Below are positions 32,938 to 41,974 of a DNA stretch of 64,000 nucleotides, one piece after another (the stretch's first letter is position 1; each line of letters opens with the position of its first letter). Position numbers and translations under genes: made by a program. The stretch comes from Pseudohongiella sp. O18. Its GTDB lineage: Bacteria; Pseudomonadota; Gammaproteobacteria; Pseudomonadales; Pseudohongiellaceae. The notes under the pieces were generated by a model that had not been told where the DNA came from, did not search any database, and was given only the letters and a program-made list of their open reading frames with translations. The stretch lies in contig NZ_JAJSAR010000003.1 of NCBI RefSeq assembly GCF_021729085.1, positions 248,001-312,000 on the forward strand, given 5' to 3'.

Positions 32938-33363
32938 ATGGAAGACATCATCGATCTATTGCATGAATTGAGTGAGGACGTACCAGTTGCGCTGGAGTTG
33001 CCTGATGACGATCTGCTTGTCGAGATTGAGGAAGAGCTGCTGCTGTCATTACCCGACGACCTGCGGGTTTACTTATTGGAGGCCAGCGACGTTGTGCTCG
33101 GATCCTTTGAGCCGGTAACAGTAACCGATCCGCGCTCACATACCTATCTGCCTGAAGTCGCGGCGATCATGTGGAATGAAGGTATGCCGCGCCACCTGCT
33201 GCCGGTTTGCCAGGCTGGATCGGGTTGCTACTGCATCAGGGAAGACGGTGTAATCCTTTACTGGAATGGCGAAAAGCTGGGCAAGGATCCGGAAGGCAAC
33301 AAAGAGTGGCAAAACCTGTGGGAGTGGATCAGGGACACCTGGCTCCCACAGGCAGAGGAATAA
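32938..33363 (+). CDS. SMI1/KNR4 family protein
   Basis: 141 residues, strongly acidic. The SMI1/KNR4 (SUKH) fold is suggested by EEELLLSLPDDLRVYLLEAS near the N-terminus, then LPEVAAIMWNEGMPRHLLPV and the strand pattern DGVILYWNGEKLG. SUKH proteins include immunity proteins of contact-dependent toxins, but no toxin gene is adjacent, and solitary housekeeping members like this are common. Likely cytoplasmic. It shares the strand of the methyltransferase-like gene and converges on the chemoreceptor. Confidence 0.82.
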   Translation: MEDIIDLLHELSEDVPVALELPDDDLLVEIEEELLLSLPDDLRVYLLEASDVVLGSFEPVTVTDPRSHTYLPEVAAIMWNEGMPRHLLPVCQAGSGCYCIREDGVILYWNGEKLGKDPEGNKEWQNLWEWIRDTWLPQAEE

Positions 33364-33385
33364 GCTTCGCGCCCGAACTGAGGCG

Positions 33386-34774
33386 CTACAGCAATGCCGA
33401 TAGCCGGGCGTCTGCACCCAGCACTCTCACCAGCTTGCCATTCTGAAACACCGGAACCGATACCGTAAAACAGAACTCGTCAGTGGCCGACGAACGGTAC
33501 ACATCGGATATATAGGTCTTTCCGGTGTCAACGACCCGCTTGAACCATTCCCGTGAACGCCAGTCTTTACCTCGTGCCGATGCCCTGTCCGCTGTCGGCG
33601 ACAGATCAGCGGCAAAAATATTCTCGGAAACCTGAATTCCATCGGCACCAACCAGGTACATGAGTTCGAACTGTTGGTGCTGGTTGAGCGCTGTAGCCAG
33701 TCGGGACTCCATGCTTCCACGATCGTGACTGACAAGCTCGGGTGCCGCAGCCAGCTCCGCAATAACCTCACCGGCAAGCCTGTGAATCTGCAACCGGAAA
33801 CCACCCAGACCTTCCAGCAGCGAGTCGCTCTGGACATGAATTGCATGTCCGAGCTCATTCACGCGCGCCGCCTTGGTCTTCATATCCGCCGCTACACTTG
33901 AGACTGTGTGCACGTCACGGTTGACCGCCTGCATGGCCTGACTCATCTGCTCGGTGCTGGATACTATGCCATGAAATCGCTGATCAAGGTTATCCATGGC
34001 TTCACGGACTTTGCAGAGCTCCTGGCCAATGTGCTCCACACTATCCGAACCTGCTGTCACTGCTTCACGCATCTCCTTGCCCGCGACGCCCAGACCCGCC
34101 ACCTGCTCGGTAAAATTCTCAATAATCATTGAAACCTGGCTGGTGGCATCTGTTGTGTTGTTGGCCAGAGCCCTGACCTCTTCGGCAACGACAGCAAATC
34201 CACGCCCGTGCTCGCCGGCCCGAGCGGCTTCAATGGCCGCATTCAGGGCCAGTAGATTGGTCTGTCTGGAGATATCGGAGATGGACGAGATTACCTTGAC
34301 GACTTCCTGCAATTGCAGCTGCAGGCTCGCGATGACACTGCCGAGATGCTCTTCAGTGGCGTTGATGCGAGTGATGCTCGATCGGGTGCGGCTACTGTCA
34401 GCTTCACAAGTACGTATGGCATCCGCCACTTCGGCCGACAATTTGGCAACATCCTGCGTCGCTGGCAGCAGTTCAGCTTCAATAGCAGTGGTAACCTGCT
34501 CACTGCTGCTGGCGATGGCTTCCGACGACTGCGCCAGTTGCTGTCCCGTGCGCGTCGTGTCACTGGCAATGGCGGACATTTCAGGCGCCTGACAGGCGAT
34601 GGTCACGGCAGCCTCAATGCAGTGTTTGATTCGGCTGTGCAAAGTCTGTTTCAGTGCAGTCAACGCAGCGTCATGTTGTGCCCCGGCGCCAGCGCCGAGA
34701 TCCAGATTCCTTGCAAGTTCATCAATTGACTGTTCAATATTGCCGCGAAGCCGAGAGTTCGACAAAAACTTCAT
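33386..34774 (-). CDS. Soluble chemoreceptor with C-terminal Cache-like sensor
   Basis: About 462 residues with no transmembrane helix. Residues about 75-340 are the antiparallel coiled coil of methyl-accepting proteins, with the hairpin tip that binds CheA/CheW (SRQTNLLALNAAIEAARAGE, then HGRGFAVVAEEVRALA). After it comes a PDC/Cache-like domain (MYLVGADGIQVSEN, DWRSREWFKRVV, GKTYISDVY, FTVSVPVFQNGKLV). This reverses the usual sensor-first order and puts a normally extracytoplasmic fold in the cytosol. AAGGAG precedes the ATG at 34774; the frame extends to a TTG at 34783. No che or flagellar genes are nearby. Confidence 0.87.
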   Translation of the reverse strand: MKFLSNSRLRGNIEQSIDELARNLDLGAGAGAQHDAALTALKQTLHSRIKHCIEAAVTIACQAPEMSAIASDTTRTGQQLAQSSEAIASSSEQVTTAIEAELLPATQDVAKLSAEVADAIRTCEADSSRTRSSITRINATEEHLGSVIASLQLQLQEVVKVISSISDISRQTNLLALNAAIEAARAGEHGRGFAVVAEEVRALANNTTDATSQVSMIIENFTEQVAGLGVAGKEMREAVTAGSDSVEHIGQELCKVREAMDNLDQRFHGIVSSTEQMSQAMQAVNRDVHTVSSVAADMKTKAARVNELGHAIHVQSDSLLEGLGGFRLQIHRLAGEVIAELAAAPELVSHDRGSMESRLATALNQHQQFELMYLVGADGIQVSENIFAADLSPTADRASARGKDWRSREWFKRVVDTGKTYISDVYRSSATDEFCFTVSVPVFQNGKLVRVLGADARLSALL

Positions 34775-35105
34775 GATTAGCAACTCCTTCCGTGGACTAC
34801 TGCTTGTTGATATCTGCTTCTGATGCCACGATCACACAGTATTGACTGAAGCAATTTCAGTGCCATTCGCGTGTCATCGCGCTCACTTTATGGCATACGA
34901 CGCAAAATTTGCCGACAATACGAGGGCTTGCTGAGACTGACAGCAATCTGCGCGGGTTCCCGGCTGGAGCGAACGCGCTACCTGCTGTCCCCTGGAGAGC
35001 TTTTGTCACTCCCGGGTGCAAGCCAGTCTGCACCAACGCGGACACTTGAATCAGGCATTCGCACCAGCTGTGTGCAGATCAGATCACCAGAGCAGACGCC
35101 GTTTA
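34775..35105. other. Intergenic region without a supported gene
   Basis: About 330 bases between the chemoreceptor start and the glpD stop. Short open frames exist on both strands but have no ribosome site, no family resemblance and no terminator. The part near 34790-34860 must hold the chemoreceptor promoter; I see no clear sigma-70 pair there. Confidence 0.6.
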
Positions 35106-36617
35106 TCAGGTATCACGTGCCATGTAACCTTCTAAATCAAGAACCTGTTCCTGCGTAAAACGGATACCCAGCTTTGTTCGTCGCCAGAGTATGTCGTCGG
35201 CCGTCATCGCCCATTCTTTAGCGATCAGGTAGTCCACTTCGCGAGCATAAAGACCCGGGCCAAACTGCCGGCCAAGATCAGCCACTCCATTCACACCATC
35301 AAGTAACTCTCGAGTTGATGTGCCGTAGCGTTTCACCCAGGCGGCAATCTGTTGAGCTGGTAAAGCCGGGTGCTCCTGTTGCAAAACGCTCAGCAATGAA
35401 GCCTGGTCAGTAAAATCACCTCCCGGCAGATTGGCGGTCCTGGTCCAGGGCTCCCCCATGTCGGGAAATATCTCACGAAGCTGACGAAGTGCCGACTCAG
35501 CCAGATGCCGGTAGGTTGTGATCTTGCCCCCGTACACCGTTAACAGTGGTGCCTCGCGCCTGTCGAGCTGAAACGAGTAATCACGGGAGACTTTACTGGC
35601 GGACTTTCCGACTGCCTTATCGCTTTCCTCTTCTACCAGCGGCCGGACACCCGCGTAGGTATGAACAACATCGGCTGGTGATATATTCCGCTTGAAGTAC
35701 TGGTTAACCACGTCACACAGATATTCGATTTCCTGCGACGAGATTTTGGCATCTGCTGGATCGCCGGCGTAATCCTCCTCGGTCGTGCCTATCAAGGTGT
35801 AGTCATCTTCGTAGGGAATGACAAACACTACCCGGCCATCAGCATTCTGCAACAGGAAGGCCTCCTCGCCAGGATGCATTCTTGGTACCACAATATGCGA
35901 TCCTTTCACCAGTCTCACCGCCCGGTTATCGGTGCCTGATTGTGTGAGGACACGTGTTACCCATGGCCCTGCTGCATTAACCACACAGCGAGCACTCACT
36001 TTTGTGACCTCACCACTGCGCTCATTCAGAAGTTCAGCCAGCCAGCGACCTTGTTTTCCTTTCTGCTGCGCTGTCAGGTTGACACAACGATGGCGCGGCA
36101 GGACCTGGGCCCCATTGCTGGCAGCCTGCAGGGCATTAAGAATGACCAGGCGTGAATCATCCACCCAGCAGTCTGAATATTCGAAACCACGCCGGTAATC
36201 GGAGCGCAGTGGTCCGTCGTCACTGAAGGAAATGCTGCGGGATCCGGGTAAAGTGACACGGCGAGCCAGGTGATCGTACAGGAACAGGCCGATGCGAATC
36301 ATCCAGGCCGGGCGCAACTGCTTGTGATGAGGTAGCCGAAACCGCATCGGCCAGATGATGTGAGGGGCGGCACGCAGCAGCACCTCGCGCTCTTCGAGCG
36401 ACTCGTGGACCAGTTTGAACTGCCAGGTTTCGAGATATCGCAGACCACCATGGATGAGCTTGGTACTGGACGAAGAAGTCGCACCGCCAATGTCTGCCTG
36501 GTCACACAGGACCACTGACAGACCTCTGCCTGCTGCATCCGCGGCTATGCCGGCTCCATTGACACCTGCTCCGACTACCAGCAAGTCAGTTTGTATAACG
36601 CCTGATTGATCCGGCAC
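35106..36617 (-). CDS. glpD: Aerobic glycerol-3-phosphate dehydrogenase GlpD
   Basis: FAD-dependent, membrane-associated enzyme oxidising glycerol 3-phosphate to dihydroxyacetone phosphate and passing electrons to quinone. The N-terminal FAD site is [34 protein letters not shown] and the C-terminal [10 protein letters not shown] are GlpD signatures. I place the start at a GTG with AGGGGGAC six bases upstream, giving about 503 residues; the open frame to a TTG at 36674 would extend into the shared control region. It is divergent from glpK with about 100 bases between them, unlike the glpFKD-type operons of many relatives. Confidence 0.95.
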   Translation of the reverse strand: MPDQSGVIQTDLLVVGAGVNGAGIAADAAGRGLSVVLCDQADIGGATSSSSTKLIHGGLRYLETWQFKLVHESLEEREVLLRAAPHIIWPMRFRLPHHKQLRPAWMIRIGLFLYDHLARRVTLPGSRSISFSDDGPLRSDYRRGFEYSDCWVDDSRLVILNALQAASNGAQVLPRHRCVNLTAQQKGKQGRWLAELLNERSGEVTKVSARCVVNAAGPWVTRVLTQSGTDNRAVRLVKGSHIVVPRMHPGEEAFLLQNADGRVVFVIPYEDDYTLIGTTEEDYAGDPADAKISSQEIEYLCDVVNQYFKRNISPADVVHTYAGVRPLVEEESDKAVGKSASKVSRDYSFQLDRREAPLLTVYGGKITTYRHLAESALRQLREIFPDMGEPWTRTANLPGGDFTDQASLLSVLQQEHPALPAQQIAAWVKRYGTSTRELLDGVNGVADLGRQFGPGLYAREVDYLIAKEWAMTADDILWRRTKLGIRFTQEQVLDLEGYMARDT

Positions 36618-36638
36618 TTTGTCCCCCTGTACACCGTT

Positions 36639-36653
36639 TACGTATCGAACGTA
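36639..36653. promoter_or_regulatory. Inverted repeat in the glpD-glpK control region, candidate GlpR operator
   Basis: TACGT-ATCGA-ACGTA is a perfect 5-bp inverted repeat centred between the divergent glpD and glpK genes. Its minus-strand core TTCGATA resembles part of the known GlpR operator (ATGTTCGATAACGAACAT). A TATAGT -10-like element for glpK lies just beyond it at 36657-36662. No glpR gene is in the window. Confidence 0.45.
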
Positions 36654-36698
36654 TGTTATAGTAGCACGCAACAATAAGCGAAAAAGGAGGCCGGTGCG

Positions 36699-36725
36699 AT
36701 GGAAACGGAAAACACCTATGAGTGA
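36699..36725 (+). other. Candidate 8-codon leader ORF overlapping the glpK start
   Basis: The strong AAAAAGGAGG (36681-36690) is placed eight bases before this ATG but 27 bases before the glpK ATG. The frame reads METENTYE and stops at 36723-36725, six bases into glpK, so ribosomes ending here could reinitiate at the glpK ATG at 36718. The alternative is that glpK itself starts at a GTG at 36694, only three bases from the site. Confidence 0.45.
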
Positions 36726-38214
36726 CTATCTGTTGGCTATTGATCAGGGAACGACAAGCAGTCGGGCCATCATTTTCACGCGGAATGGCGAGCGCGTCGC
36801 AGTTGGTCAGCACGATTACCCACAACACTACCCCAATGACGGATGGGTCGAGCATGAAGCCGAAGATATCTGGACAACAACTGTCCAGAGCTGTCGTGAG
36901 GCTCTCACTGCCAGTGGAATCCAGCCGTCAAAATTGGCCGGTATCGGTATCACCAACCAACGCGAGACCACGCTGATCTGGGATCGTCGCAGCGGCAAAC
37001 CCATCCATAAAGCCATCGTCTGGCAGGATCGTCGCACTGCAGCCTTCTGTGAGAAGCTTCGATCACGCCTTGAGCGTGAGGGACGTCCCGATCTCGTCCA
37101 GAAAAAAACCGGCCTTCTTATCGACTCCTATTTCTCGGCCAGCAAGATCCACTGGCTGCTTGAAAACGTGACCGGCGCACGCGACGCGGCAAAGGCAGGG
37201 CATCTCGCTTTTGGCACAATCGACACTTTCCTGTTGTGGCGCCTGACTGGCGGCAAGGAACACAGCACCGACGCCACGAACGCCTCTCGCACCATGCTGT
37301 TCAATATCCAGACGCAGCAATGGGATGAAGAATTACTGGATCTGTTTGATATCCCAGCCTCATTGCTACCTCAGGTTAAGGATTGCGCTGCCGACTTTGG
37401 GCAAACCTCGTCTGAGCTGCTGGGCGCGCCCGTGCCAATCTGCGGCATGATTGGAGACCAGCAGGCTGCAGCGTTCGGGCAGGCCTGTTTTCAACCTGGT
37501 ATGGCAAAGAGTACATATGGCACTGGCTGTTTTCTGCTGATGAATTCCGGCGAACAAATTCTGGAATCTCGCCACAACCTGCTTGCTACCGTGGCCTACC
37601 GGCTTGACGACAAGCCTGTTTACGCACTGGAAGGCAGCATCTTCATGGCAGGTGCCACCATGCAGTGGCTGCGCGATAAACTTGGCCTGTTCAAGTCAGC
37701 CGCAGAAACTGAGGCCCTGGCCAATCAGGCTGACCCTGGATTGTCTGTCATGCTGGTGCCAGCATTCACTGGCCTGGGAGCGCCCTGGTGGGATGCCGAT
37801 GCGCGTGGTGCGATTTTCGGTTTGACACGTGACGCAGGTATCCCAGAGATCGTTGCTGCCGCACTGATGTCGGTGGCCTACCAGACCAAGGACCTGCAAA
37901 AGGCCATGGAGTCAGATGGTCAGCGTCCAACCATGCTGCGCGTAGACGGCGGTATGGCAGACAACAATTTTGCGATGCAACGACTTGCCGATTTATTGGG
38001 CGGCCCTGTCGACCGACCACAGATCACGGAGACAACCGCCCTTGGCGCCGCCTTTGTAGCAGGTCTGCAGGCTGGCCTGTATGGCTCACTCGAAGACATT
38101 TCAGTGCTGTGGCAGCTGGAGCGTCAGTTCGAGCCTACCCAGCCGAAAGAGTGGCGCGACGCTCAGTACGCCCGCTGGCTGGACGCCGTGCGCAGAACCC
38201 GGAGCCAGTCATGA
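36718..38214 (+). CDS. glpK: Glycerol kinase GlpK
   Basis: Phosphorylates glycerol with ATP to glycerol 3-phosphate, the substrate of GlpD. 498 residues, FGGY kinase family. The start [19 protein letters not shown] is the phosphate-loop signature; [26 protein letters not shown] and [13 protein letters not shown] follow, then [11 protein letters not shown] near the C-terminus. The start choice follows family alignment, although the best ribosome site fits a short leader ORF. No glpF channel gene is adjacent. The stop overlaps the next gene (ATGA), coupling it to the phosphatase. Confidence 0.96.
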   Translation: MSDYLLAIDQGTTSSRAIIFTRNGERVAVGQHDYPQHYPNDGWVEHEAEDIWTTTVQSCREALTASGIQPSKLAGIGITNQRETTLIWDRRSGKPIHKAIVWQDRRTAAFCEKLRSRLEREGRPDLVQKKTGLLIDSYFSASKIHWLLENVTGARDAAKAGHLAFGTIDTFLLWRLTGGKEHSTDATNASRTMLFNIQTQQWDEELLDLFDIPASLLPQVKDCAADFGQTSSELLGAPVPICGMIGDQQAAAFGQACFQPGMAKSTYGTGCFLLMNSGEQILESRHNLLATVAYRLDDKPVYALEGSIFMAGATMQWLRDKLGLFKSAAETEALANQADPGLSVMLVPAFTGLGAPWWDADARGAIFGLTRDAGIPEIVAAALMSVAYQTKDLQKAMESDGQRPTMLRVDGGMADNNFAMQRLADLLGGPVDRPQITETTALGAAFVAGLQAGLYGSLEDISVLWQLERQFEPTQPKEWRDAQYARWLDAVRRTRSQS

Positions 38215-38849
38215 GAACCTTGCATCTTATTCGGCATGGCGAAACAAACTGGAATCGCGAGCGGCGCGCACAGGGACAGCAGGAATCTGTTCTGACTGAC
38301 ACTGGCCGTGAGCAGGCCAGACAACTGCGACAGGCATTACGCGACATTCCAGTGCAGGCTGTTTTTGTCAGCAGCAGTCAGCGCGCCCGCGAAACGGCCG
38401 AGATCGCGTTCAGCGAGCGAGACGTGCCAATGGAATATTGCGACCTGCTCAGGGAAATCAATATGGGACCCTGGGAAGGACAACTGTATGCAGACATCCA
38501 GAAAAACGATCCGCAGCGCTATCATGCATTCTGGAATCAACCTGATGCGTTTTTGCTGAGCGGTGCGGAGACCTTTGCCGACATCCAGCATCGAGCGCTG
38601 AGCAGACTGGAAAAAATACTGGCAGAAACTGAGGCAGGACATATCGCGATCGTCAGCCACGGCGTCTGGATAAAATCGCTGCTGTGTGCAATCGAAGGCC
38701 GCGACCTTGCTGATCTGTGGCAACCTCCTGCCATGCATAACTGTGCACGCAGTACGATACAAATCCAGCGCGACGGCAGTCGTCGTATAACTCTCTATTG
38801 CGACAAACCTTACGAACACCCTTCCGTGGAGATTCAAAATGAGCACTGA
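38211..38849 (+). CDS. Histidine phosphatase family protein (phosphoglycerate mutase-like)
   Basis: 212 residues. The catalytic loop is LIRHGETNW with His9; the second catalytic His is in IAIVSHGVW. It belongs to the GpmB/CobC-like branch of cofactor-independent phosphohydrolases rather than glycolytic mutases, judging from length and from [14 protein letters not shown]. Its substrate is unassigned. The ATG overlaps the glpK stop, so it is co-expressed with glycerol kinase, which hints at a small phosphate ester. Its 3' end overlaps the next gene by 11 bases. Confidence 0.88.
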   Translation: MRTLHLIRHGETNWNRERRAQGQQESVLTDTGREQARQLRQALRDIPVQAVFVSSSQRARETAEIAFSERDVPMEYCDLLREINMGPWEGQLYADIQKNDPQRYHAFWNQPDAFLLSGAETFADIQHRALSRLEKILAETEAGHIAIVSHGVWIKSLLCAIEGRDLADLWQPPAMHNCARSTIQIQRDGSRRITLYCDKPYEHPSVEIQNEH

Positions 38850-39633
38850 AAACAAGACAAAAGCCGGATTACCGTTAATCTTGACGGTATTAGCGGGCAT
38901 TGCAGGTATCGGTCTGGGATTGACCGCCCTGGCTGCACCTGTCGGTGTCTGGCTGCAGGCCTGGGACTTCCGCCAGGGTTTCTCCATTTTGCGTTCAGCC
39001 CAGCCACTGGTGGCCTGGATAACGATAGGCTGCGCGCTGGCGACCGTCATCGTCTTTGGACTGGGGCGTCGGCAGAGTGACAGCAATGCCGGCCGAAACA
39101 CTGCCATTTGCCTGGCTGCGACAGTGGTTGCGGCAATCGCCTGGTACGTTCCCCAGTCCTATCTTCCGGGCGCGGGTCGTACGATTCCTCCGATCCATGA
39201 CATCAGCACGGATGTGGCCAATCCGCCGCAGTTTGTTGATGTGCTGCCACTAAGAGGCAGCAACAGCAACCCGACAGTTTATGGCACCGGCAACCCCAAC
39301 TACACACCTGAGCAGCATGCAGAACTGCAACTTGAAGCCTATCCAGATGTGAGCACTCAGACATTCTCAGAGCCTGTCGATGTTGTGTTTGAACGCGCAT
39401 TGGCGGCAGTCGACGCATTGGGCTGGGAGCTGGTGTCTCAGGTGCCTGATGAGGGGCGCATTGAGGCCACTGATACAACCTTCTGGTTCCGCTTCAAGGA
39501 TGATGTCGTCATACGGATTCAGGAGACAGAGGACGGTACGACGGAACTGGATGCTCGTTCAACTTCCCGCGTTGGTCTGAGTGACGTCGGCAAAAATGCC
39601 GAGCGGCTGCGGGCTTTTTTTGCTGAACTCTGA
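38839..39633 (+). CDS. DUF1499 membrane protein
   Basis: 264 residues. Three hydrophobic helices at about 12-40, 55-75 and 88-105 are followed by a soluble DUF1499 domain (YPDVSTQTFSEPVDVVFERA, then LGWELVSQVPDEGRIEATDT and STSRVGLSDVGKNAERLRAF). DUF1499 proteins are widespread and of unknown function. The start overlaps the phosphatase gene by 11 bases, so glpK, phosphatase and this gene form one unit. Confidence 0.88.
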   Translation: MSTENKTKAGLPLILTVLAGIAGIGLGLTALAAPVGVWLQAWDFRQGFSILRSAQPLVAWITIGCALATVIVFGLGRRQSDSNAGRNTAICLAATVVAAIAWYVPQSYLPGAGRTIPPIHDISTDVANPPQFVDVLPLRGSNSNPTVYGTGNPNYTPEQHAELQLEAYPDVSTQTFSEPVDVVFERALAAVDALGWELVSQVPDEGRIEATDTTFWFRFKDDVVIRIQETEDGTTELDARSTSRVGLSDVGKNAERLRAFFAEL

Positions 39634-39663
39634 ATGAAGTTCCGGTAGGCTTGTCCGCTGGAT

Positions 39664-39692
39664 CCGGTTGCTGCCTGCAGGGTGGCAACCGG
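39664..39692 (+). other. Stable hairpin after the DUF1499 gene
   Basis: CCGGTTGC and GCAACCGG form a perfect 8-bp stem that can extend by two wobble and two GC pairs to a TGCAG loop. No T-run follows, so it is not a standard intrinsic terminator. It could define the 3' end of the glpK unit or a Rho-dependent end. Confidence 0.4.
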
Positions 39693-39736
39693 GACACTCT
39701 GGCCAACCGTCAACGGCATAAAATCGCGAGACCGAA

Positions 39737-40267
39737 TTGAATCACACTAAACCCTCACCCCAATCCCTTCGGGACCGACTGATAAACGACGCGACGTCGA
39801 CTCGCCCCCGGGCATTGCTTATTTTCTTGGCGATCGCAGTCACCTGCCTGTCTCTGTCCCAGTTAAGCAGCTGGCTGGTAAACAGCTCACTGTCTATTGG
39901 CAGCAGTGTGGCCGTAGTCGATGGCGTGTTTAATGTCACTCACGTGCGCAATCTGGGCGGTGTTTTCGGAATGGCGCAGGGCAAAGGCTGGCTGTTTGCG
40001 CTTTTCAGTATCGCACTGATATCAGTTCTTTGCTGGTACCTGGTGAAAGGAAAACAGGTTCGCCAATACGAGTTCATATTTTTCGGCTTTGTCGCCGGAG
40101 GCGGAATCAGCAATATCCTTGATCGGCTAATCTACGGAAGTGTTGTCGACTTTATTGATATCCGCGCAATCCCATTCTGGAACTACGTCTTTAATACTGC
40201 CGACGTATTCATCCACGTCGGACTTTGGCCTCTGTTATTTATTGGCCTGTTCTGGCACAGGGACTGA
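39737..40267 (+). CDS. Signal peptidase II (LspA) paralogue
   Basis: 176 residues with four hydrophobic segments. The catalytic Asp pair is present: Asp129 in GGGISNILDR and Asp156 in FNTADVFI, with the connecting VVDFIDI strand. LspA cleaves lipoprotein signal peptides before the lipidated Cys. The first conserved box is altered (SQLSSWLV rather than the usual DQxTK) and the second reads RNLGGVFGM rather than NxGAAFG, so this is probably a divergent second copy; the usual lspA sits between ileS and ispH, not here. The start is a TTG, and no ATG lies near the N-terminus. Confidence 0.82.
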   Translation: MNHTKPSPQSLRDRLINDATSTRPRALLIFLAIAVTCLSLSQLSSWLVNSSLSIGSSVAVVDGVFNVTHVRNLGGVFGMAQGKGWLFALFSIALISVLCWYLVKGKQVRQYEFIFFGFVAGGGISNILDRLIYGSVVDFIDIRAIPFWNYVFNTADVFIHVGLWPLLFIGLFWHRD

Positions 40268-40305
40268 ATTGTCAGGCCCCAACTGAACTGGTCCGTTTCT
40301 GCTTT

Positions 40306-41421
40306 CTAAGGCAGCACGTCCTGCAGCGCGGCCATCAGCAAACGCACATGGGTGGCGTCCGCGCTGTGCCCCATCAATCCAATACGCCAGATTTGGCCCG
40401 CCAGCGGACCCAGGCCTGCGCCAATTTCCAGGTTCCAGTCGCTCAGTAGCGCATTTCTGATCGCTGTCTCATCCACTCCCTCAGGAACCTTGACAGCATT
40501 AAGCTGGGGCAGTCGCGACTCTTTTGCCACAGCCATCTGCAGCCCCATCGCTTCCAGACCTTCAACCAGCGTGTGGTGGTGCTGCGCATGCCGGGCCCAG
40601 GACTGTTCAAGCCCTTCTTCCTCCAGAATGCTAAGAGCCTCATGGAGAGCATACATGGCATTAACTGGCGCCGTATGATGATAGCTGCGCTTTTGCCCGC
40701 TCCCCCAATAATCCATTATCAGGTTCATATCCAGGAACCAGCTTTGCACACGTTCGCGTCGACTCTTGATTCGCTCTACTGCTCTGGGGCTAAAACTGAC
40801 TGGAGAGATACCTGGCACACAGGACAGGCACTTTTGTGTGCCGGAATAGATCGCGTCGATCTCCCACTCATCGACTTTAAGTTCGATGCCACCCAGCGAG
40901 GTAACGGCGTCGACTATTGCAAGACAGTCATGTTGATGCGCCAGCGCGGCCAGTGACTTTGCGTCACTGCGCACACCTGTTGACGTTTCAGCATGAACAA
41001 ATGCCACCGCTACAGCATCCGGGTTGGCCAACAGGGCTTCCTCGACTTTGCCGGGATCGACAGCTGCCCCCCACTCTGAGCTAACCATTACCGCAGTGCC
41101 ACCGCAGCGCTCGACGTTTTCTTTCATTCGCCCGCCAAAAGCACCATTTTGGCAGACAATTACTTTGTCTCCTGCTTGCACAAGATTTACAAAAACCGCT
41201 TCCATGCCAGCTGAACCTGGTGCTGAAACGGGCAAAGTAAGCTCATTTTCTGTCTGAAAGGCATATTGCAGCAGCCGCTTGATATCATCCATCAATCCGA
41301 TGAAGGCGGGATCAAGATGACCAATAGTTGGACGGCCAAGAGCCTCCAGCACACGCGGACTGACATCAGAAGGACCCGGCCCCATCAAAACCCTGTGTGG
41401 TGGATAGAATGTCTTGGTCAT
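40306..41421 (-). CDS. Class V aminotransferase (alanine-glyoxylate / serine-pyruvate type)
   Basis: 371 residues, PLP enzyme. The start PHRVLMGPGPSDVSPRVL is the signature of the alanine-glyoxylate/serine-glyoxylate group. GSAGMEAVFVNLV binds cofactor phosphate, HAETSTG and Asp171 in IVDAVTSLGG contact PLP, and Lys197 in YSGTQKCLS forms the Schiff base. It converts glyoxylate or pyruvate with an amino donor and probably serves photorespiratory-type glyoxylate or serine metabolism. The donor cannot be fixed from sequence. It is transcribed away from the alpha-operon terminator just upstream. Confidence 0.92.
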   Translation of the reverse strand: MTKTFYPPHRVLMGPGPSDVSPRVLEALGRPTIGHLDPAFIGLMDDIKRLLQYAFQTENELTLPVSAPGSAGMEAVFVNLVQAGDKVIVCQNGAFGGRMKENVERCGGTAVMVSSEWGAAVDPGKVEEALLANPDAVAVAFVHAETSTGVRSDAKSLAALAHQHDCLAIVDAVTSLGGIELKVDEWEIDAIYSGTQKCLSCVPGISPVSFSPRAVERIKSRRERVQSWFLDMNLIMDYWGSGQKRSYHHTAPVNAMYALHEALSILEEEGLEQSWARHAQHHHTLVEGLEAMGLQMAVAKESRLPQLNAVKVPEGVDETAIRNALLSDWNLEIGAGLGPLAGQIWRIGLMGHSADATHVRLLMAALQDVLP

Positions 41422-41442
41422 ATGCTCCTCCCAAACAAAAAA

Positions 41443-41461
41443 GCCGGGACACAGTCCCGGC
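41443..41461 (-). terminator. Rho-independent terminator of the alpha operon
   Basis: GCCGGGAC-ACA-GTCCCGGC is a perfect 8-bp stem with a 3-nt loop. On the minus strand six T follow, and an A-run on the other side gives TTTT on the plus strand. It lies about 50 bases past the rplQ stop and ends the ribosomal cluster. It is nearly symmetric, but the aminotransferase gene begins beyond it, so bidirectional use is not needed. Confidence 0.93.
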
Positions 41462-41512
41462 TTTTATGTATTTGAACGCAGAAAATTATCCGCGACATCA
41501 ATACAGCTTGCT

Positions 41513-41905
41513 TCAGTCTTCAGCGCCTTCCTCAGCGCCTACACCTGCCGGACGATCCACCAGCTCTACATAAGCCATAGGTGCTTTATCACCAGCGCGG
41601 ATACCACATTTCAGGATACGGATGTAGCCACCAGGACGACCCTGGTAACGCGGACCGAGATCCGTGAACAGCTTACCGACGGCAGACTTGCTACGCAGAC
41701 GGCTGAAAGCCAGACGACGGTTGGCAACGCTATCCGTCTTGGCCAAGGTAATCAGAGGCTCCGCAACCATACGCAGCTCTTTTGCCTTGACGACAGTGGT
41801 CTTAATGATTTCGTGCTCAACCAGCGAGGCAGTCATGTTACGGAACATGGCCTTACGGTGCGCAGAGTTTCTGTTCAACTGACGTCCACTATGACGATGA
41901 CGCAT
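41513..41905 (-). CDS. rplQ: 50S ribosomal protein L17
   Basis: 130 residues, last gene of the alpha operon. [38 protein letters not shown] and [20 protein letters not shown] are typical L17. It binds 23S rRNA near the exit-tunnel face of the large subunit. It is 69 bases past rpoA and followed by a strong terminator. Confidence 0.98.
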   Translation of the reverse strand: MRHRHSGRQLNRNSAHRKAMFRNMTASLVEHEIIKTTVVKAKELRMVAEPLITLAKTDSVANRRLAFSRLRSKSAVGKLFTDLGPRYQGRPGGYIRILKCGIRAGDKAPMAYVELVDRPAGVGAEEGAED

Positions 41906-41974
41906 ATCTACAATTCCTATTTCAACCGCAGCCTCACGGCTGACTCGCTATAGTATTTTAATCCGATGACGGTA

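Noticed and set aside
32938-33363. SMI1/KNR4 protein as part of a contact-dependent toxin-immunity locus
   Set aside because: No toxin, Rhs, CdiA or VgrG gene and no array of immunity genes is adjacent.
34871-35158. 95-codon plus-strand frame in the gap before glpD
   Set aside because: No ribosome site, runs into the glpD 3' end, and the composition is not protein-like.
39664-39692. Strong hairpin considered as a rho-independent terminator
   Set aside because: There is no T-run on either side. It is listed only as a hairpin of unknown role.
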